Origin: Aeromonas aquatica
GTDB lineage: Bacteria; Pseudomonadota; Gammaproteobacteria; Enterobacterales; Aeromonadaceae
NCBI RefSeq assembly: GCF_000764655.1
Contig: NZ_JRGL01000104.1
Location: 62,001 to 126,000, forward strand
Direction: 5' to 3'
DNA: 64,000 nucleotides
Shown: one piece after another, positions 27,588 through 36,817 of the stretch
Position numbering within the stretch: the first letter of the stretch is position 1
How the letters are laid out: the number at the start of each line of letters is the position of its first letter
Position numbers and translations under genes: made by a program
The notes under the pieces: generated by a model
Seen by the model: the letters and a program-made list of their open reading frames with translations, nothing else
Databases searched by the model: none
Told to the model about the DNA's origin: nothing

Positions 27588-28345
27588 GTTTCGTCGTCGT
27601 CATTCCGGCCCGCTACGCCTCTACCCGGTTGCCGGGCAAGCCGCTGGCGGACATCCATGGCAAGCCCATGGTGCAGCACGTGGTGGAAAAGGCCCTGCAG
27701 TCCGGTGCCGAGCGGGTGATAGTCGCGATCGATGACGAGCGGGTGCGCAGCGCGCTGGCGCCGTTTGCAGCGCAGGCCGGCGTCGAGCTCTGCATGACCT
27801 CGGCCGATCATCAGTCCGGCACCGAGCGCCTCGCCGAGGTGTGCCGTCACTACGGCTTCACCGCCGAGACCATCGTTGTCAACGTGCAGGGGGATGAGCC
27901 GCTCATTCCGCCCGCCATCATCCGCCAGGTGGCCGACAATCTGGCCGGCGCGAGTGCGCCCATGGCCACCCTGTCCGTGCCCATCGTGGATGCCGAAGAG
28001 GCGTTCAACCCCAACGCGGTCAAGGTGGTGACGGACAAGGATGGCTACGCCCTCTACTTCAGCCGCGCCAGCATTCCCTGGGACAGGGATCGCTTCGCCC
28101 AGAGCCAGGAGCAGATCGGGGCACATTACCAGCGCCACATCGGCATCTACGCCTATCGCGCTGGTTTCATCCAGCGCTATGTGGACTGGGCGCCGAGCCA
28201 GCTCGAGCAGATCGAGGCCCTGGAGCAGCTGCGGGTGCTCTGGTACGGGGAGAAGATCCACGTGGCCCAGGCGCTGGAAGCTCCCCCGGTCGGGGTGGAT
28301 ACCCAGCGCGATCTGGACAAGGTGCGTGCGTTGCTGGCCCTTTGA
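27584..28345 (+). CDS. kdsB: KdsB, CMP-KDO synthetase
   Basis: 253 aa. Nucleotidyltransferase start [19 protein letters not shown], followed by [13 protein letters not shown] and the KDO pocket segment. It activates KDO with CTP for the lipopolysaccharide core. Coupled to ycaR by an ATGA overlap; the operon ends at the bidirectional terminator. Confidence 0.96.
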   Translation: MSFVVVIPARYASTRLPGKPLADIHGKPMVQHVVEKALQSGAERVIVAIDDERVRSALAPFAAQAGVELCMTSADHQSGTERLAEVCRHYGFTAETIVVNVQGDEPLIPPAIIRQVADNLAGASAPMATLSVPIVDAEEAFNPNAVKVVTDKDGYALYFSRASIPWDRDRFAQSQEQIGAHYQRHIGIYAYRAGFIQRYVDWAPSQLEQIEALEQLRVLWYGEKIHVAQALEAPPVGVDTQRDLDKVRALLAL

Positions 28346-28364
28346 GGTCGGAGTGCCCATCCGA

Positions 28365-28394
28365 GAAAAACGGCGCCAAGAGGCGCCGTTTTTC
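28365..28394. terminator. Bidirectional terminator between kdsB and the response regulator
   Basis: AAAAACGGCGCC, loop AAGA, GGCGCCGTTTTT. Confidence 0.9.
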
Positions 28395-28403
28395 TATTGT
28401 CGC

Positions 28404-29054
28404 TCAGACAGGGGTTGTGATGTCCAGAGCCATCGCTGTCCGAGCCGGATAACCAGACTGAGCCTCCGTCAGCAGCTGTACCAACTGCAGCGGGGTCGTA
28501 CAACCCATCTTCTTCATCATGTTGTGGCGGTGGATCTCTGCGGTGCGCAGGGCGATGCAGAGTCGATCCGCTATCTGCTTGTTCTGCATGCCCTCCTGTA
28601 CCAGTCCCATGATCTCCCGCTCCCGTGGCGACAGCAGCTCGAGCCGCGCCTGCAGCATCTGCCGGGCAAGCTGGCGCCCATGTGCCGCGCGGCTGTGGGC
28701 GCAGGCGCGGTTGATCGCCGCCAGCAGCACAGTTGAGTCTACCGGCTTCTCCAGCAAGTCGAAGGCGCCCTGCTTGAAGAGGCTGACTGTCGTGGCGACA
28801 TCTGCCTCACCGGTGAGGAAGACGATGGCAAGGGTATTCGGGAGCCGGTTCAGCGCCTCCTGCAGCTCACCGCCGCTCATCCCCGGCATGCAGAGATCGA
28901 GGATCAGGCAGCCAGGCTGGCTCAGATCGGCCTCGGCCAGGAAGCTGCGGGCCCCGTCGTAGCTCTGCAGCCTGATCTGCACCGCCTCCAGCAGCCAGCC
29001 CAACGACGCCCGCACGGCGGGGTCATCGTCGACCAGATAGACGTTATCCTTCAT
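28404..29054 (-). CDS. FixJ/TtrR-type response regulator
   Basis: 216 aa. The receiver domain has YLVDDDPAV and phospho-Asp53 in LILDLCMPGMSG, the FLTGEADV switch and Lys in EKPVD. The C-terminal LuxR helix-turn-helix (LSPREREIMGLVQEGMQNKQI, TAEIHRHNMMKKM; quoted in two parts) binds DNA. ATG 29054 overlaps the sensor kinase stop (ATGA). Its likely target is the divergent reductase operon beginning at 31041. The family resemblance is to TtrR/FixJ; no tetrathionate reductase genes are present, so the name TtrR is not applied. Confidence 0.88.
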   Translation of the reverse strand: MKDNVYLVDDDPAVRASLGWLLEAVQIRLQSYDGARSFLAEADLSQPGCLILDLCMPGMSGGELQEALNRLPNTLAIVFLTGEADVATTVSLFKQGAFDLLEKPVDSTVLLAAINRACAHSRAAHGRQLARQMLQARLELLSPREREIMGLVQEGMQNKQIADRLCIALRTAEIHRHNMMKKMGCTTPLQLVQLLTEAQSGYPARTAMALDITTPV

Positions 29055-30877
29055 TCCTGTTCTCCTTCTTCCAGTGGCTGGAGCGGTAGCGAGAAGGCGA
29101 TCACCGCCCCCTGCGGCACCGCTTCCGCCCAAATGGTGCCCCGATAGGATTCGATGATCCGCTTGCAGATGACAAGGCCGAGGCCCAGCCCCTCTTTCTT
29201 GCTGGTGTGAAACGGCACGAAGAGATGGGCCCGCTGCGCCTCTGTCATGCCTGTGCCGTTGTCATGAATGCTGATGATCACCCGATTGGCCTCGATCCTC
29301 TGGCGGATGGCGATGCATGGCGGCCGCGTGTCGGGGTTGAGCGCCACCGCCTCGCTGGCGTTGCAGAGCAGATTGACCAGCACCTGCTGCATCAGGGTAG
29401 GGTCTATCCACAGATGGACGGGTTCCCCCTGTGGCAGGTGCAGGCTGATGCGCTGACGCACGAACTGGTCGTGGAAGAGTGGCAGGGTACCTCGCAGCAA
29501 CTCGTCGAGGGAGATCAGGCGATCCTGCACCTCACCCTTGCGCATGAAGTCGCGCAGCCGGGCGATGATCCCCTTGGCCTGGCTCACCTGGGCGAGGGCC
29601 AGGTCTAGCCCTTGCTCGACGTCGGCCAGCGCCGGCGGTACCGCCGCCAGACGCAGCCGACAGCCCGCCAGATAGTTGTTGAGGGCCATCAACGGCTGGT
29701 TCAGCTCGTGGGCCATCCCGGCCGCCAGTTCGCCGGACAGCAGCACCCGCTGTGCCGAGAAGAGCTGGCTCTGCTGCTGGTTCAGGCGCTCGGCCGCGAG
29801 GCGATTGTCGGTCAGTGCCCGGGTCAGCCGCGTGTTGCTCTCCTTGAGCTGGCGGGTGCGCAGCTGGATGAGGTACTTGACCCTCAGGTGATAACCCCCC
29901 AGCAGCAGCAGCCCCCCCAGGGCGATCAGCAGCCAGCCGCGATATTGATACCAGACCTGCACCACCAATGGTTGCGCGTTGGCGGCGTCCAGCTGCTGTT
30001 GCAGGGCAATGACGGCCGCATCCTTGACCGGTACCGTCCAGTGCCGATAGTGGCCTGCCCGGGCGGCGGCCGAGTCGGTGGGGATCTCCAGCAGCACCTT
30101 GGCCAGATCCCGGGCGAAGCCCTCGTTGACGTGGGCCATCTTGGCCAGGCTCAGGGTGGGATAGAGCGGGGTCGAACTCTGGCAGGGGAGCACGGATTGG
30201 GGTTGCGGCATGATGACGACGAATTGATCGGCGTCATAACGGCCCTGGGCGATGGCCTGCTCCAGGATGCAGGTCGGCAGTATCGCCACCTCGGCGCGCC
30301 CCTCCGCCAGGTGGCGCAGCAGATCCTCCTGTGGCAAGCCGGCGAAGACCAGGTTGGGGAAGGCCTCCTCGGGGTGAAGCCCGGCCCTGAGCCAGAGCCC
30401 CTGCATGATCTGAAAGCCGCCGAAGGCCTCCGGGCTGGTGGCGACGATGCGCTTGTGTAGCAGCGTCTGCCAGTCGCCGACGGGAGGCGCGTCGGCGCGG
30501 CCGATGAGGGTCGAGCCGACCGCTTGCTCGGCCGAGCCCCGCAGGGGGCTCAGGCTCAGGAGGCGTACCGCATCATGCTGACGCTGATAGTCGAGAAACT
30601 TGAGGCCATTGCTGATGACGAAGTCCAGGGTGGCGGAGGCGACGAGCTGGTTGAGGCTGCGCACGTCCCCGCTCACCAGCAGAAACTGATACTGCGGCAG
30701 GCGTCGATTGAGGTAATCCACCGTCGGTTGCCAGCGGGCCTTCTCGGAGCCGGGCTGATCGAAGGCGATGACACCGATGCGGATCACCGGCCTGAGGTTG
30801 GTCTGCCACTCCTTGGCGGGGGTCGGCCCGAGCCAGCTCAACCAGAGCAGGGAGGCACAGAGGATGAAGCGGCCCAT
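29051..30877 (-). CDS. TtrS-like sensor histidine kinase with periplasmic PhnD-type domain
   Basis: 608 aa. Signal/anchor at the N-terminus (MGRFILCASLLWLSWLG), then a periplasmic PhnD/phosphate-analogue-binding-like domain (VIRIGVIAFDQPGSEKARW, DFVISNGLKFLDYQ) to about 285, a transmembrane helix (WLLIALGGLLLLGGYHL), a coiled linker, a HisKA domain with GELAAGMAHELNQPLM and HATPase motifs (NLLCNASEA, DNGTGMT, GLGLGLVICKRI). It probably senses a periplasmic electron acceptor. ATG 30877 is chosen for AGGAG 9 bases upstream. Confidence 0.88.
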   Translation of the reverse strand: MGRFILCASLLWLSWLGPTPAKEWQTNLRPVIRIGVIAFDQPGSEKARWQPTVDYLNRRLPQYQFLLVSGDVRSLNQLVASATLDFVISNGLKFLDYQRQHDAVRLLSLSPLRGSAEQAVGSTLIGRADAPPVGDWQTLLHKRIVATSPEAFGGFQIMQGLWLRAGLHPEEAFPNLVFAGLPQEDLLRHLAEGRAEVAILPTCILEQAIAQGRYDADQFVVIMPQPQSVLPCQSSTPLYPTLSLAKMAHVNEGFARDLAKVLLEIPTDSAAARAGHYRHWTVPVKDAAVIALQQQLDAANAQPLVVQVWYQYRGWLLIALGGLLLLGGYHLRVKYLIQLRTRQLKESNTRLTRALTDNRLAAERLNQQQSQLFSAQRVLLSGELAAGMAHELNQPLMALNNYLAGCRLRLAAVPPALADVEQGLDLALAQVSQAKGIIARLRDFMRKGEVQDRLISLDELLRGTLPLFHDQFVRQRISLHLPQGEPVHLWIDPTLMQQVLVNLLCNASEAVALNPDTRPPCIAIRQRIEANRVIISIHDNGTGMTEAQRAHLFVPFHTSKKEGLGLGLVICKRIIESYRGTIWAEAVPQGAVIAFSLPLQPLEEGEQE

Positions 30878-30937
30878 GAATTCGTGGCTCCTGGAGGGGG
30901 ACATGGGGAAGGAGACCCAATAGGCGTCACCGCGTCC

Positions 30938-30951
30938 TTGATGCAGATCAA
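30938..30951. promoter_or_regulatory. Consensus FNR box upstream of the reductase operon
   Basis: TTGAT-GCAG-ATCAA matches all ten defined positions of the FNR site. A CACTAT hexamer at 30976-30981 would place the transcription start about 43 bases from the box centre, the geometry of a class II FNR-activated promoter for the plus-strand operon. Anaerobic induction is inferred. Confidence 0.8.
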
Positions 30952-31040
30952 GTTTGGCGCCGATCTGCGGTCAGCCACTATGGAGCGGCGACCGCGCATT
31001 ATGGACCATGGCGCTCTTCTTCAGTAGCAGAGAGTGCATC

Positions 31041-32657
31041 ATGCAAGAGAATTCCAATCGTTCCCGGCGCGATTTTTTGACCAAGGGCCTGCAGACAGCC
31101 GCCTTTGCGTCCATCGCCGCCGCCCTGCCCGCGGCTGCGGCCGCCAGTCAGACCCAGAGCTGCATCGACCCGACTCAACTGCCCTGGGACGAGGAGATGG
31201 ACATTCTGGTCGTCGGCAGTGGCATCGCGGGCTCCGTTGCGGCCATCAAGGCAGCAGAGACCCGGGCCGGCATGAAGATCGTCATCGCCGACAAGATGTC
31301 CCGTCTCGGCGGCTCCTCCCTGATCTCCGGCCTCAACATGGCGGTGGTCGGTTCCCGGTGGCAAAAAGAGATGGGGGTGACGGATGACAGCTGGGAGCTG
31401 CTCTATGGGGACATGGAGAAGGAGTCCAAGGGCTTTAATCATCCCGAGATCAGCAAGGTCGTCGCGCAAAACAGCTTGCAGCTCTTCGATTTCATGGCCG
31501 AGCACGGCGTCGAATATGACAAGAGCATGGGCAACGGCACTGGGGTTAAAAACCTCGGCGGTCACTCCCGCGCCCGGGTCGTATGGCCAAAAGAGGGGGG
31601 GACCGGTGTCATCAAGAACCTGCATGGCTACATGGCCAAGCACCTGCCCAACATCGAGATCCGCAAGCGGGTCAAGCTGGAAGAGATCTATCGGGATGCG
31701 ACCGGCCGCGTGGTAGGGGTGCGGGTGCGCGAGGAGTATTTCTTCGATCTGAATACCCCCGACTTCGGCCGCAACGACGATCCCGCCTTCAACGGTACGG
31801 GCGTCACCAAGCTCTACAAGGTGAAGCGGGCGCTGGTGATGGCCTCTGGTGGCTTCAATCAGGATCGCAAGTTCCGCGGCGATGAGATAGGCGTGCTGCA
31901 CGATTGTGTCTCTACCGCCAGTCCAGGCGCCACCGGCGGCGCCCTCAAGTGCATGATGCAGGCGGGCTTCAAACCGGTGCACATGACGCTCTTCCGCTTC
32001 GCCTTCGCCATCCCCACCGAGGATATCAACTGGGGCATTCTGGTGAACCCGCAGACCTGCAAGCGTTTCATCAACGAGCACAACAACAACGACCGTCAGG
32101 GTCTGGGGCTGGCGATCCTGGCCGAGCGGCGCAAGCTCAAGCCCGGTCAGCAGGCGATCCTCATCTATGACCAGACCGGGGTGGACAGTTATCACGACAA
32201 GCAGCGGTTCCAACTCTCGCTGGAGGCGAAAAATGGCACCGAGGGCACCATCTGGAAGTTCGATACCCTGACCGAACTGGCGGCCCGCTTCGAGATGGAT
32301 CTGGACAAGCTGGAGGCGACCATCGCCGAATACAACGCCAACATGGCCAAGGATCAGGATGCCTTTGGCAAGCCAAGAGCCGTGGTGGGCAGCGCCATCG
32401 CCATCGGCAAGGCGCCCTATTACGCCATGTATCTCAATCCCCGTTACAACTACAGCCAGGGTGGCGCCCTCATCACCCCCAGGGCCGAAGCGCTGGATGT
32501 GGTCAGTCAACAGCCCATTCCCGGCGTCTTCGTCTGCGGTGAAGCCGCCGCCGGTACCTTCGGTTATATCCGATTGACCGCCTGCAGCAGCCTGGATAGC
32601 GGTGTCTATGGCATGATCGCTGGCGAAAATGCCGCTAAAACAGAGCCTTGGGCTTAA
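31041..32657 (+). CDS. Tat-exported FAD-dependent reductase, fumarate-reductase flavoprotein family
   Basis: 538 aa. A twin-arginine signal (SRRDFLTK, residues 8-15, then an Ala-rich region) directs folded export. The FAD site is ILVVGSGIAGSVAAIKAAE near 60; VMASGGFNQDRKF near 270 and the C-terminal VFVCGEAAAGTFGYIRLTAC place it with flavocytochrome c reductases (Fcc3, UrdA, FccA). There are no heme motifs in this chain; they are in the next two genes. The usual HHTMGG substrate-binding motif reads YNYSQGG, so the substrate is probably not fumarate. The Arg in GYIRL is kept. Confidence 0.87.
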   Translation: MQENSNRSRRDFLTKGLQTAAFASIAAALPAAAAASQTQSCIDPTQLPWDEEMDILVVGSGIAGSVAAIKAAETRAGMKIVIADKMSRLGGSSLISGLNMAVVGSRWQKEMGVTDDSWELLYGDMEKESKGFNHPEISKVVAQNSLQLFDFMAEHGVEYDKSMGNGTGVKNLGGHSRARVVWPKEGGTGVIKNLHGYMAKHLPNIEIRKRVKLEEIYRDATGRVVGVRVREEYFFDLNTPDFGRNDDPAFNGTGVTKLYKVKRALVMASGGFNQDRKFRGDEIGVLHDCVSTASPGATGGALKCMMQAGFKPVHMTLFRFAFAIPTEDINWGILVNPQTCKRFINEHNNNDRQGLGLAILAERRKLKPGQQAILIYDQTGVDSYHDKQRFQLSLEAKNGTEGTIWKFDTLTELAARFEMDLDKLEATIAEYNANMAKDQDAFGKPRAVVGSAIAIGKAPYYAMYLNPRYNYSQGGALITPRAEALDVVSQQPIPGVFVCGEAAAGTFGYIRLTACSSLDSGVYGMIAGENAAKTEPWA

Positions 32658-32668
32658 GGAGCAGAGGA

Positions 32669-33085
32669 ATGAGACCATTATTCCTGACCCTGATGGCGCT
32701 GGCGGGCCTCTGGTTTGGCGGTGGCGCCCTGGCCGAGGCGGGGGCTCCTGTCACGGCGATGACGCCCGTCTCCCCGGCGGCCAGCCATAGCCTCAAGCCG
32801 CATCATGGCAAGCTCGGCTTCACCTGTGAGAACTGCCACCAGGGGAAGGATCCCAAGCAGTACCAGCGGCTCAAGACCGAGGACTGTCTGGCGTGTCACG
32901 GCAGCGCGCAGAAGGTGGCGAATCGCACCCGTTTCATGGATGCGAACCACACCAATCCGCACAACTCGCTGCACGACAAGCTGGATCTCGATTGCTACGA
33001 GTGCCATGCCGAGCACAAGCCGTCCCAAAATCTCTGCCAGACCTGCCACGACAATACCCGTGACTGGTTTGGTCCCACCCCCTAG
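32669..33085 (+). CDS. Periplasmic tetraheme cytochrome c
   Basis: 138 aa. A signal peptide (MRPLFLTLMALAGLWFGG, cut near ALAEA) precedes four CxxCH heme sites: CENCH, CLACH, CYECH, CQTCH. The layout is that of the small tetraheme cytochrome/heme domain of flavocytochrome c reductases. It probably passes electrons to the Tat flavoprotein. ATG 32669 follows AGAGGA; the gap to the flavoprotein stop is 11 bp. Confidence 0.88.
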   Translation: MRPLFLTLMALAGLWFGGGALAEAGAPVTAMTPVSPAASHSLKPHHGKLGFTCENCHQGKDPKQYQRLKTEDCLACHGSAQKVANRTRFMDANHTNPHNSLHDKLDLDCYECHAEHKPSQNLCQTCHDNTRDWFGPTP

Positions 33086-33096
33086 GAGCCTTGTTG

Positions 33097-33702
33097 ATGA
33101 ATCGAATGAAATTCGGTCTACTGTTGGCGTGCGTCCTGGGTCTGGTCTCCCTGGGGATCAGCCTGATCGGGGCCGAGGTGGTCAAGGCGACCGGTGACGA
33201 GCGCTTCTGTGGTTCCTGCCACGAGATGAAACCCATGGTGGAGGCCTATCGGCATGATATTCACGGGGGTAGCAACAGGGTGGGCTTCAAGGCGGAATGT
33301 GCCGATTGTCACCTGCCCCATGACAACACCTTCAACTATCTGCTGAAGAAAGCGACCAGTGGTCTCAACGACGTCTACAAGGTGACCCTGACCGATACCA
33401 GCAAGATCGACTGGCTCGGTAAGCGGGATAGGCGCGAGGAGTTTGTCTACGATTCGGGCTGCCTCTCCTGTCACCAGGGATTGCTGGAAAAAACGGTGGC
33501 CACCAACCCCAAGTCACTGCAGATGCACGCCCATTACCAGGAGATGCAACAAAAAGGGGAAAAACTCCAATGCGTCTCTTGCCACGTGACCATTGGCCAC
33601 AACGGCGAGCTGCGCAGCCGCCTCAACGAGACCCAGCCGGAGTATCAATTCCAGCATGATCTGCGGGCCAGGGAGGCGGCCAAGGCGGGCACGGCCAAGT
33701 AA
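33097..33702 (+). CDS. NapC/NirT/NrfH-type membrane tetraheme cytochrome c
   Basis: 201 aa. An N-terminal membrane anchor (FGLLLACVLGLVSLGISLIG) is followed by four heme sites: CGSCH, CADCH, CLSCH and CVSCH. NapC-family proteins take electrons from quinol at the inner membrane and pass them to periplasmic cytochromes, so this protein completes a quinol-to-flavoprotein chain. ATG 33097 is preferred over TTG at 33091 and 33094, with AGGAG 8 bases upstream. A terminator follows. Confidence 0.88.
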   Translation: MNRMKFGLLLACVLGLVSLGISLIGAEVVKATGDERFCGSCHEMKPMVEAYRHDIHGGSNRVGFKAECADCHLPHDNTFNYLLKKATSGLNDVYKVTLTDTSKIDWLGKRDRREEFVYDSGCLSCHQGLLEKTVATNPKSLQMHAHYQEMQQKGEKLQCVSCHVTIGHNGELRSRLNETQPEYQFQHDLRAREAAKAGTAK

Positions 33703-33721
33703 TCGCCGTTTACCCTGCCTT

Positions 33722-33754
33722 AAAAAGCCCTGGATGGAAATTCGGGGCTTTTTT
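33722..33754 (+). terminator. Rho-independent terminator of the reductase operon
   Basis: AAAAGCCC and GGGCTTTT flank a loop of about 13 bases, followed by TTTT. Confidence 0.85.
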
Positions 33755-33950
33755 CATTGTGGTGGTGGTCTGCGGCGACGAACCGCTTCAAAGTTGAATC
33801 TGTGTATAATCATTTGATAATAAACAGTATTCATGAGCAGTTTCAAACTTTCACAGGGCATGGTTTGCCAAATCATCGAGTTTGGTTATGATGCAAGACG
33901 CCGTGTTAACCCTAACTGGCATATAACGAGATAAAAAACGGGGTGTATGG

Positions 33951-34595
33951 GTGATTAATGTATTCCTGGTCGATGATCATGAGTTGGTGCGTACAGGGAT
34001 AAGACGCATTTTGGAGGATGTCCGCGGGATCAAGGTGGTGGGCGAGGCACAGAGCGGCGAGACAGCCGTGACCTTCTGCCGGCAACACCACCCCGACGTG
34101 ATCCTGATGGACATGAACATGCCGGGCATCGGCGGCCTGGAGGCGACCCGCAAGATCCTGCGGATCCGGCCCGATGTGCGCATCATAGTGCTGACCATTC
34201 ATTCAGAAAACCCGTTCCCCACCAAGGTGATGCAGGCGGGCGCCGCCGGTTATCTGACCAAGGGCGCGGCCCCGGACGAGATGATCCACGCCATCCGGCT
34301 GGTGCACTCCGGCCAGCGTTACATCTCCCCGGAGATCGCCCAGCAGATGGCCCTCAGCCAGTTTGCCTCGGCGGACGAGAACCCCTTCAAGTCCCTCTCC
34401 GAGCGCGAGCTGCAGATCATGATGATGATCACCAAGGGGCAGAAGGTGACCGACATCTCCGAGCAGCTCAACCTGAGCCCGAAGACGGTCAACAGCTACC
34501 GCTATCGGCTGTTCAGCAAGCTCAACATCAATGGCGATGTGGAGCTGACCCATCTGGCCATTCGCTATGGCATGCTGGATGCCGACACCCTGTAA
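33951..34595 (+). CDS. uvrY: UvrY (GacA-type) response regulator
   Basis: 214 aa, very close to E. coli UvrY over its length. Receiver with FLVDDHELVRTGIRRILED and phospho-Asp54 (LMDMNMPGIGG); LuxR-type DNA-binding domain LSERELQIMMMITKGQKV and LNLSPKTVNSYRYRLFSKLN. It works with the BarA kinase to switch on CsrB-type sRNAs. The start is GTG 33951 with GGGGTG upstream, matching the family's first residues INVFLVDDHE. A TATAAT at 33805 may be its -10. The uvrY-uvrC order is conserved. Confidence 0.93.
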   Translation: MINVFLVDDHELVRTGIRRILEDVRGIKVVGEAQSGETAVTFCRQHHPDVILMDMNMPGIGGLEATRKILRIRPDVRIIVLTIHSENPFPTKVMQAGAAGYLTKGAAPDEMIHAIRLVHSGQRYISPEIAQQMALSQFASADENPFKSLSERELQIMMMITKGQKVTDISEQLNLSPKTVNSYRYRLFSKLNINGDVELTHLAIRYGMLDADTL

Positions 34596-34626
34596 GCGGG
34601 TGTGATGGACTCTTATGGATAAATAG

Positions 34627-34650
34627 AGGCGGCCCGAGCCGCCTTTTTGC
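34627..34650 (+). terminator. Terminator after uvrY
   Basis: AGGCGGC, loop CCGA, GCCGCCT, then TTTTGCTTT. Confidence 0.8.
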
Positions 34651-34692
34651 TTTGTGCTCCCGTGGCCAGGAGGTTTTGCTTTCAGAGGCCCT

Positions 34693-34722
34693 TTGCTTTC
34701 AAACAAGGGGGCGCAGTATGAT
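34693..34722 (+). promoter_or_regulatory. Candidate uvrC promoter upstream of the repeated starts
   Basis: TTGCTT at 34693-34698, an 18-base spacer, TATGAT at 34717-34722. Transcription from here would include both upstream small frames before uvrC. Confidence 0.5.
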
Positions 34723-34762
34723 CTCTCCCGTGAATTTTCGTTTGCCCTGAGCCGAGTCGCCG

Positions 34763-34861
34763 ATGTCCCTTCCCGAGCCCCTTTTCGATAGCCAGGCCTT
34801 GCCGAGTGCCCTGATCCACCATAGCTATGTCTGTTGCGGAGATCATCATGACGGCGTCTGA
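34763..34861 (+). CDS. Upstream small frame 1, uvrC-start copy
   Basis: 32 codons. Residues 5-14 (EPLFDSQALP) align with [10 protein letters not shown] of UvrC. The tail [11 protein letters not shown] comes from reading the leader of the next copy in another frame. Its stop lies 14 bases past the next ATG. No independent evidence for translation beyond the open frame. Confidence 0.35.
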   Translation: MSLPEPLFDSQALPSALIHHSYVCCGDHHDGV

Positions 34862-34946
34862 ACTTCTCTTCGACAGCAAGGCGTTTCTGAGTGCGGTCAT
34901 GAACCATATCGATATCTATCGCGGAGATCATCATGACGACGTCTGA
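34848..34946 (+). CDS. Upstream small frame 2, uvrC-start copy
   Basis: 32 codons, same length as frame 1. It begins [19 protein letters not shown] against [19 protein letters not shown] in UvrC, then ends YRGDHHDDV. It is preceded by GGAGATCATC, the same ribosome site as uvrC, and its stop overlaps the uvrC start by 14 bases, so it would either couple to or compete with uvrC translation. Confidence 0.4.
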   Translation: MTASELLFDSKAFLSAVMNHIDIYRGDHHDDV

Positions 34947-36783
34947 ACCTCTCTTCGACAGCAAAGCCTTCCTCAGTGCCGTGACGAACCAGAGCGGCGT
35001 CTACCGCATGTACGACACCGGCGGCACCGTCATCTATGTGGGCAAGGCCAAGGATCTGAAGAAGCGGCTCGCCTCCTACTTTCGCACCAACGTGGACAGC
35101 ATCAAGACCCGCACCCTGGTGCGCCAGATAGCCGACATCCAGGTGACGGTGACCCACACCGAGACCGAGGCGCTGATCCTCGAGCACAACCTCATCAAGC
35201 AGTACCAGCCGCGCTACAACGTGCTGCTGCGAGACGACAAGTCCTATCCCTGGATCATCATCACAGACCATCGCCATCCCCGCATCGGCGTCCACCGTGG
35301 TGCCCGAAAAATCAAAGGCGATTATTTCGGTCCTTACCCCTCCGGTGGTGCGGTGCGCGAGAGTCTGCACCTGATGCAGAAGATCTTCCCGGTGCGCCAG
35401 TGCGAGGACGCCGTTTATGCTAACCGCAGCCGCCCCTGCCTGCTCTATCAGCTCAAGCGCTGCGCCGGCCCCTGCGTGGCCGGGCTGGTGAGCGAGGCGG
35501 AGTATGCCCAGCAGGTGGAGCTGGCCAAGCTGTTCCTGGCGGGCAAGAACCAGCAGGTGATCAGTGAGCTGGTCGGCAAGATGGAGTCCGCCAGCGGCGA
35601 TCTGCGCTTCGAGGAGGCGGCCCTCTACCGGGATCAGATCCAGGCCCTGCGCCGGGTCACAGAGCAGCAGTCGGTGAGCGGCAACGTGCTGGACGAGCTG
35701 GACGTGGTGGGGGTGGCCTTCGATCAGGGGACGGCGTGCATCCACGTGCTGTTTATCCGTCAGGGCAAGGTGCTGGGTTCGCGCAGCTACTTCCCCAAGG
35801 TGCCGGCGGATACGCCCCTCGATGAGGTGGTGCAATCCTTCCTGCTGCAGTTCTATCTGTCGGGGCAGGGGGGACGGCAGATCCCGAGCGAGGTGCTGCT
35901 GGACGTGGCGCTGGAGGATGAAGAGGTCATCGCCCAGACCCTGAGCCAGACCGCCGGTTACAAGGTGCGGGTACAGAGCCGCACCCGCAGTGAACGAGCG
36001 CGTTTTATCAAGCTCGCGACCATCAATGCCGAGACGGCGCTGCGCTCTCGCCTCGCGCACAAGAGCACCACCACAGCCCGTTTCACTCAGCTGGAAGAGC
36101 TGCTGGAGCTCGAAGCCCCCATCGCCCGCATGGAGTGTTTCGACATCTCCCACACCATGGGGGAGCGCACCGTCGCCTCCTGCGTGGTGTTCAACCGGGA
36201 GGGGCCGCTCTCGTCGGAATACCGCCGCTTCAACATCGACGGCATCACCGGCGGCGATGACTACGCCGCCATGGAGCAGGCGCTGGAGCGCCGCTTCGGC
36301 AAGCTGCAGGAGCCGGACAAGGTGCCGGACGTGCTGTTTATCGACGGCGGCCTCGGTCAGCTGCGCCGCGCCGAGGAGATCCTGGCCCGTCAGCTGGAGT
36401 TTCTTGGCGGCAAATACCCGCTGCTGGTGGGCATCGCCAAGGGGGTGACCCGCAAGGCGGGGCTGGAGACCCTGATCCTGGGGGACAGCCACGAAGAGCT
36501 GCACTTGCCGGCAGATATGCCCGCTTTACACCTTATTCAGCACATTCGTGACGAATCTCACCGTTTTGCCATCACAGGCCACCGGGCCCGTCGCGCCAAG
36601 GCCCGTACCACCAGTACCCTGGAAGATATCCCCGGGGTGGGCCCCAAGCGTCGTCAGGCCCTGCTCAAATATCTGGGCGGCCTGCAGGAGGTGAAGAAGG
36701 CCGGGGTGGACGAGCTTGCCAAGGTGCCCGGCATCAGCCAGGAGCTGGCCCAGTCCATTCACGACGCCCTGCACTCACTCTGA
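34933..36783 (+). CDS. uvrC: UvrC, excinuclease ABC subunit C
   Basis: 616 aa. N-terminal GIY-YIG nuclease ([19 protein letters not shown]), a UvrB-binding UVR segment near 205, the RNase H-like second nuclease ([20 protein letters not shown]) and C-terminal HhH motifs ([20 protein letters not shown]). It makes the dual incision in nucleotide excision repair. The start is ATG 34933, the third of three repeated starts, chosen because only this frame continues. Part of its 3' end is repeated downstream. Confidence 0.96.
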   Translation: MTTSEPLFDSKAFLSAVTNQSGVYRMYDTGGTVIYVGKAKDLKKRLASYFRTNVDSIKTRTLVRQIADIQVTVTHTETEALILEHNLIKQYQPRYNVLLRDDKSYPWIIITDHRHPRIGVHRGARKIKGDYFGPYPSGGAVRESLHLMQKIFPVRQCEDAVYANRSRPCLLYQLKRCAGPCVAGLVSEAEYAQQVELAKLFLAGKNQQVISELVGKMESASGDLRFEEAALYRDQIQALRRVTEQQSVSGNVLDELDVVGVAFDQGTACIHVLFIRQGKVLGSRSYFPKVPADTPLDEVVQSFLLQFYLSGQGGRQIPSEVLLDVALEDEEVIAQTLSQTAGYKVRVQSRTRSERARFIKLATINAETALRSRLAHKSTTTARFTQLEELLELEAPIARMECFDISHTMGERTVASCVVFNREGPLSSEYRRFNIDGITGGDDYAAMEQALERRFGKLQEPDKVPDVLFIDGGLGQLRRAEEILARQLEFLGGKYPLLVGIAKGVTRKAGLETLILGDSHEELHLPADMPALHLIQHIRDESHRFAITGHRARRAKARTTSTLEDIPGVGPKRRQALLKYLGGLQEVKKAGVDELAKVPGISQELAQSIHDALHSL

Positions 36784-36817
36784 GCCCGGATAAGGGCCCG
36801 CTGTTCAGGAAAAGTGA

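Larger units (their letters stand above)
34751..34985 (+). repeat. Three tandem 85-bp copies of the uvrC 5' end
   Basis: ATG codons at 34763, 34848 and 34933 are exactly 85 bp apart. Copies 2 and 3 share GCGGAGATCATCATGACG and the sequence to about codon 20; copy 1 is more diverged but still aligned. Most changes between copies 2 and 3 in the first 20 codons are at third positions and silent (six of ten changed codons). Confidence 0.9.

Noticed and set aside
28404-30877. Naming the two-component pair ttrRS
   Set aside because: The domain layout is TtrSR-like, but the partner operon is a flavoprotein system and no tetrathionate reductase is present.
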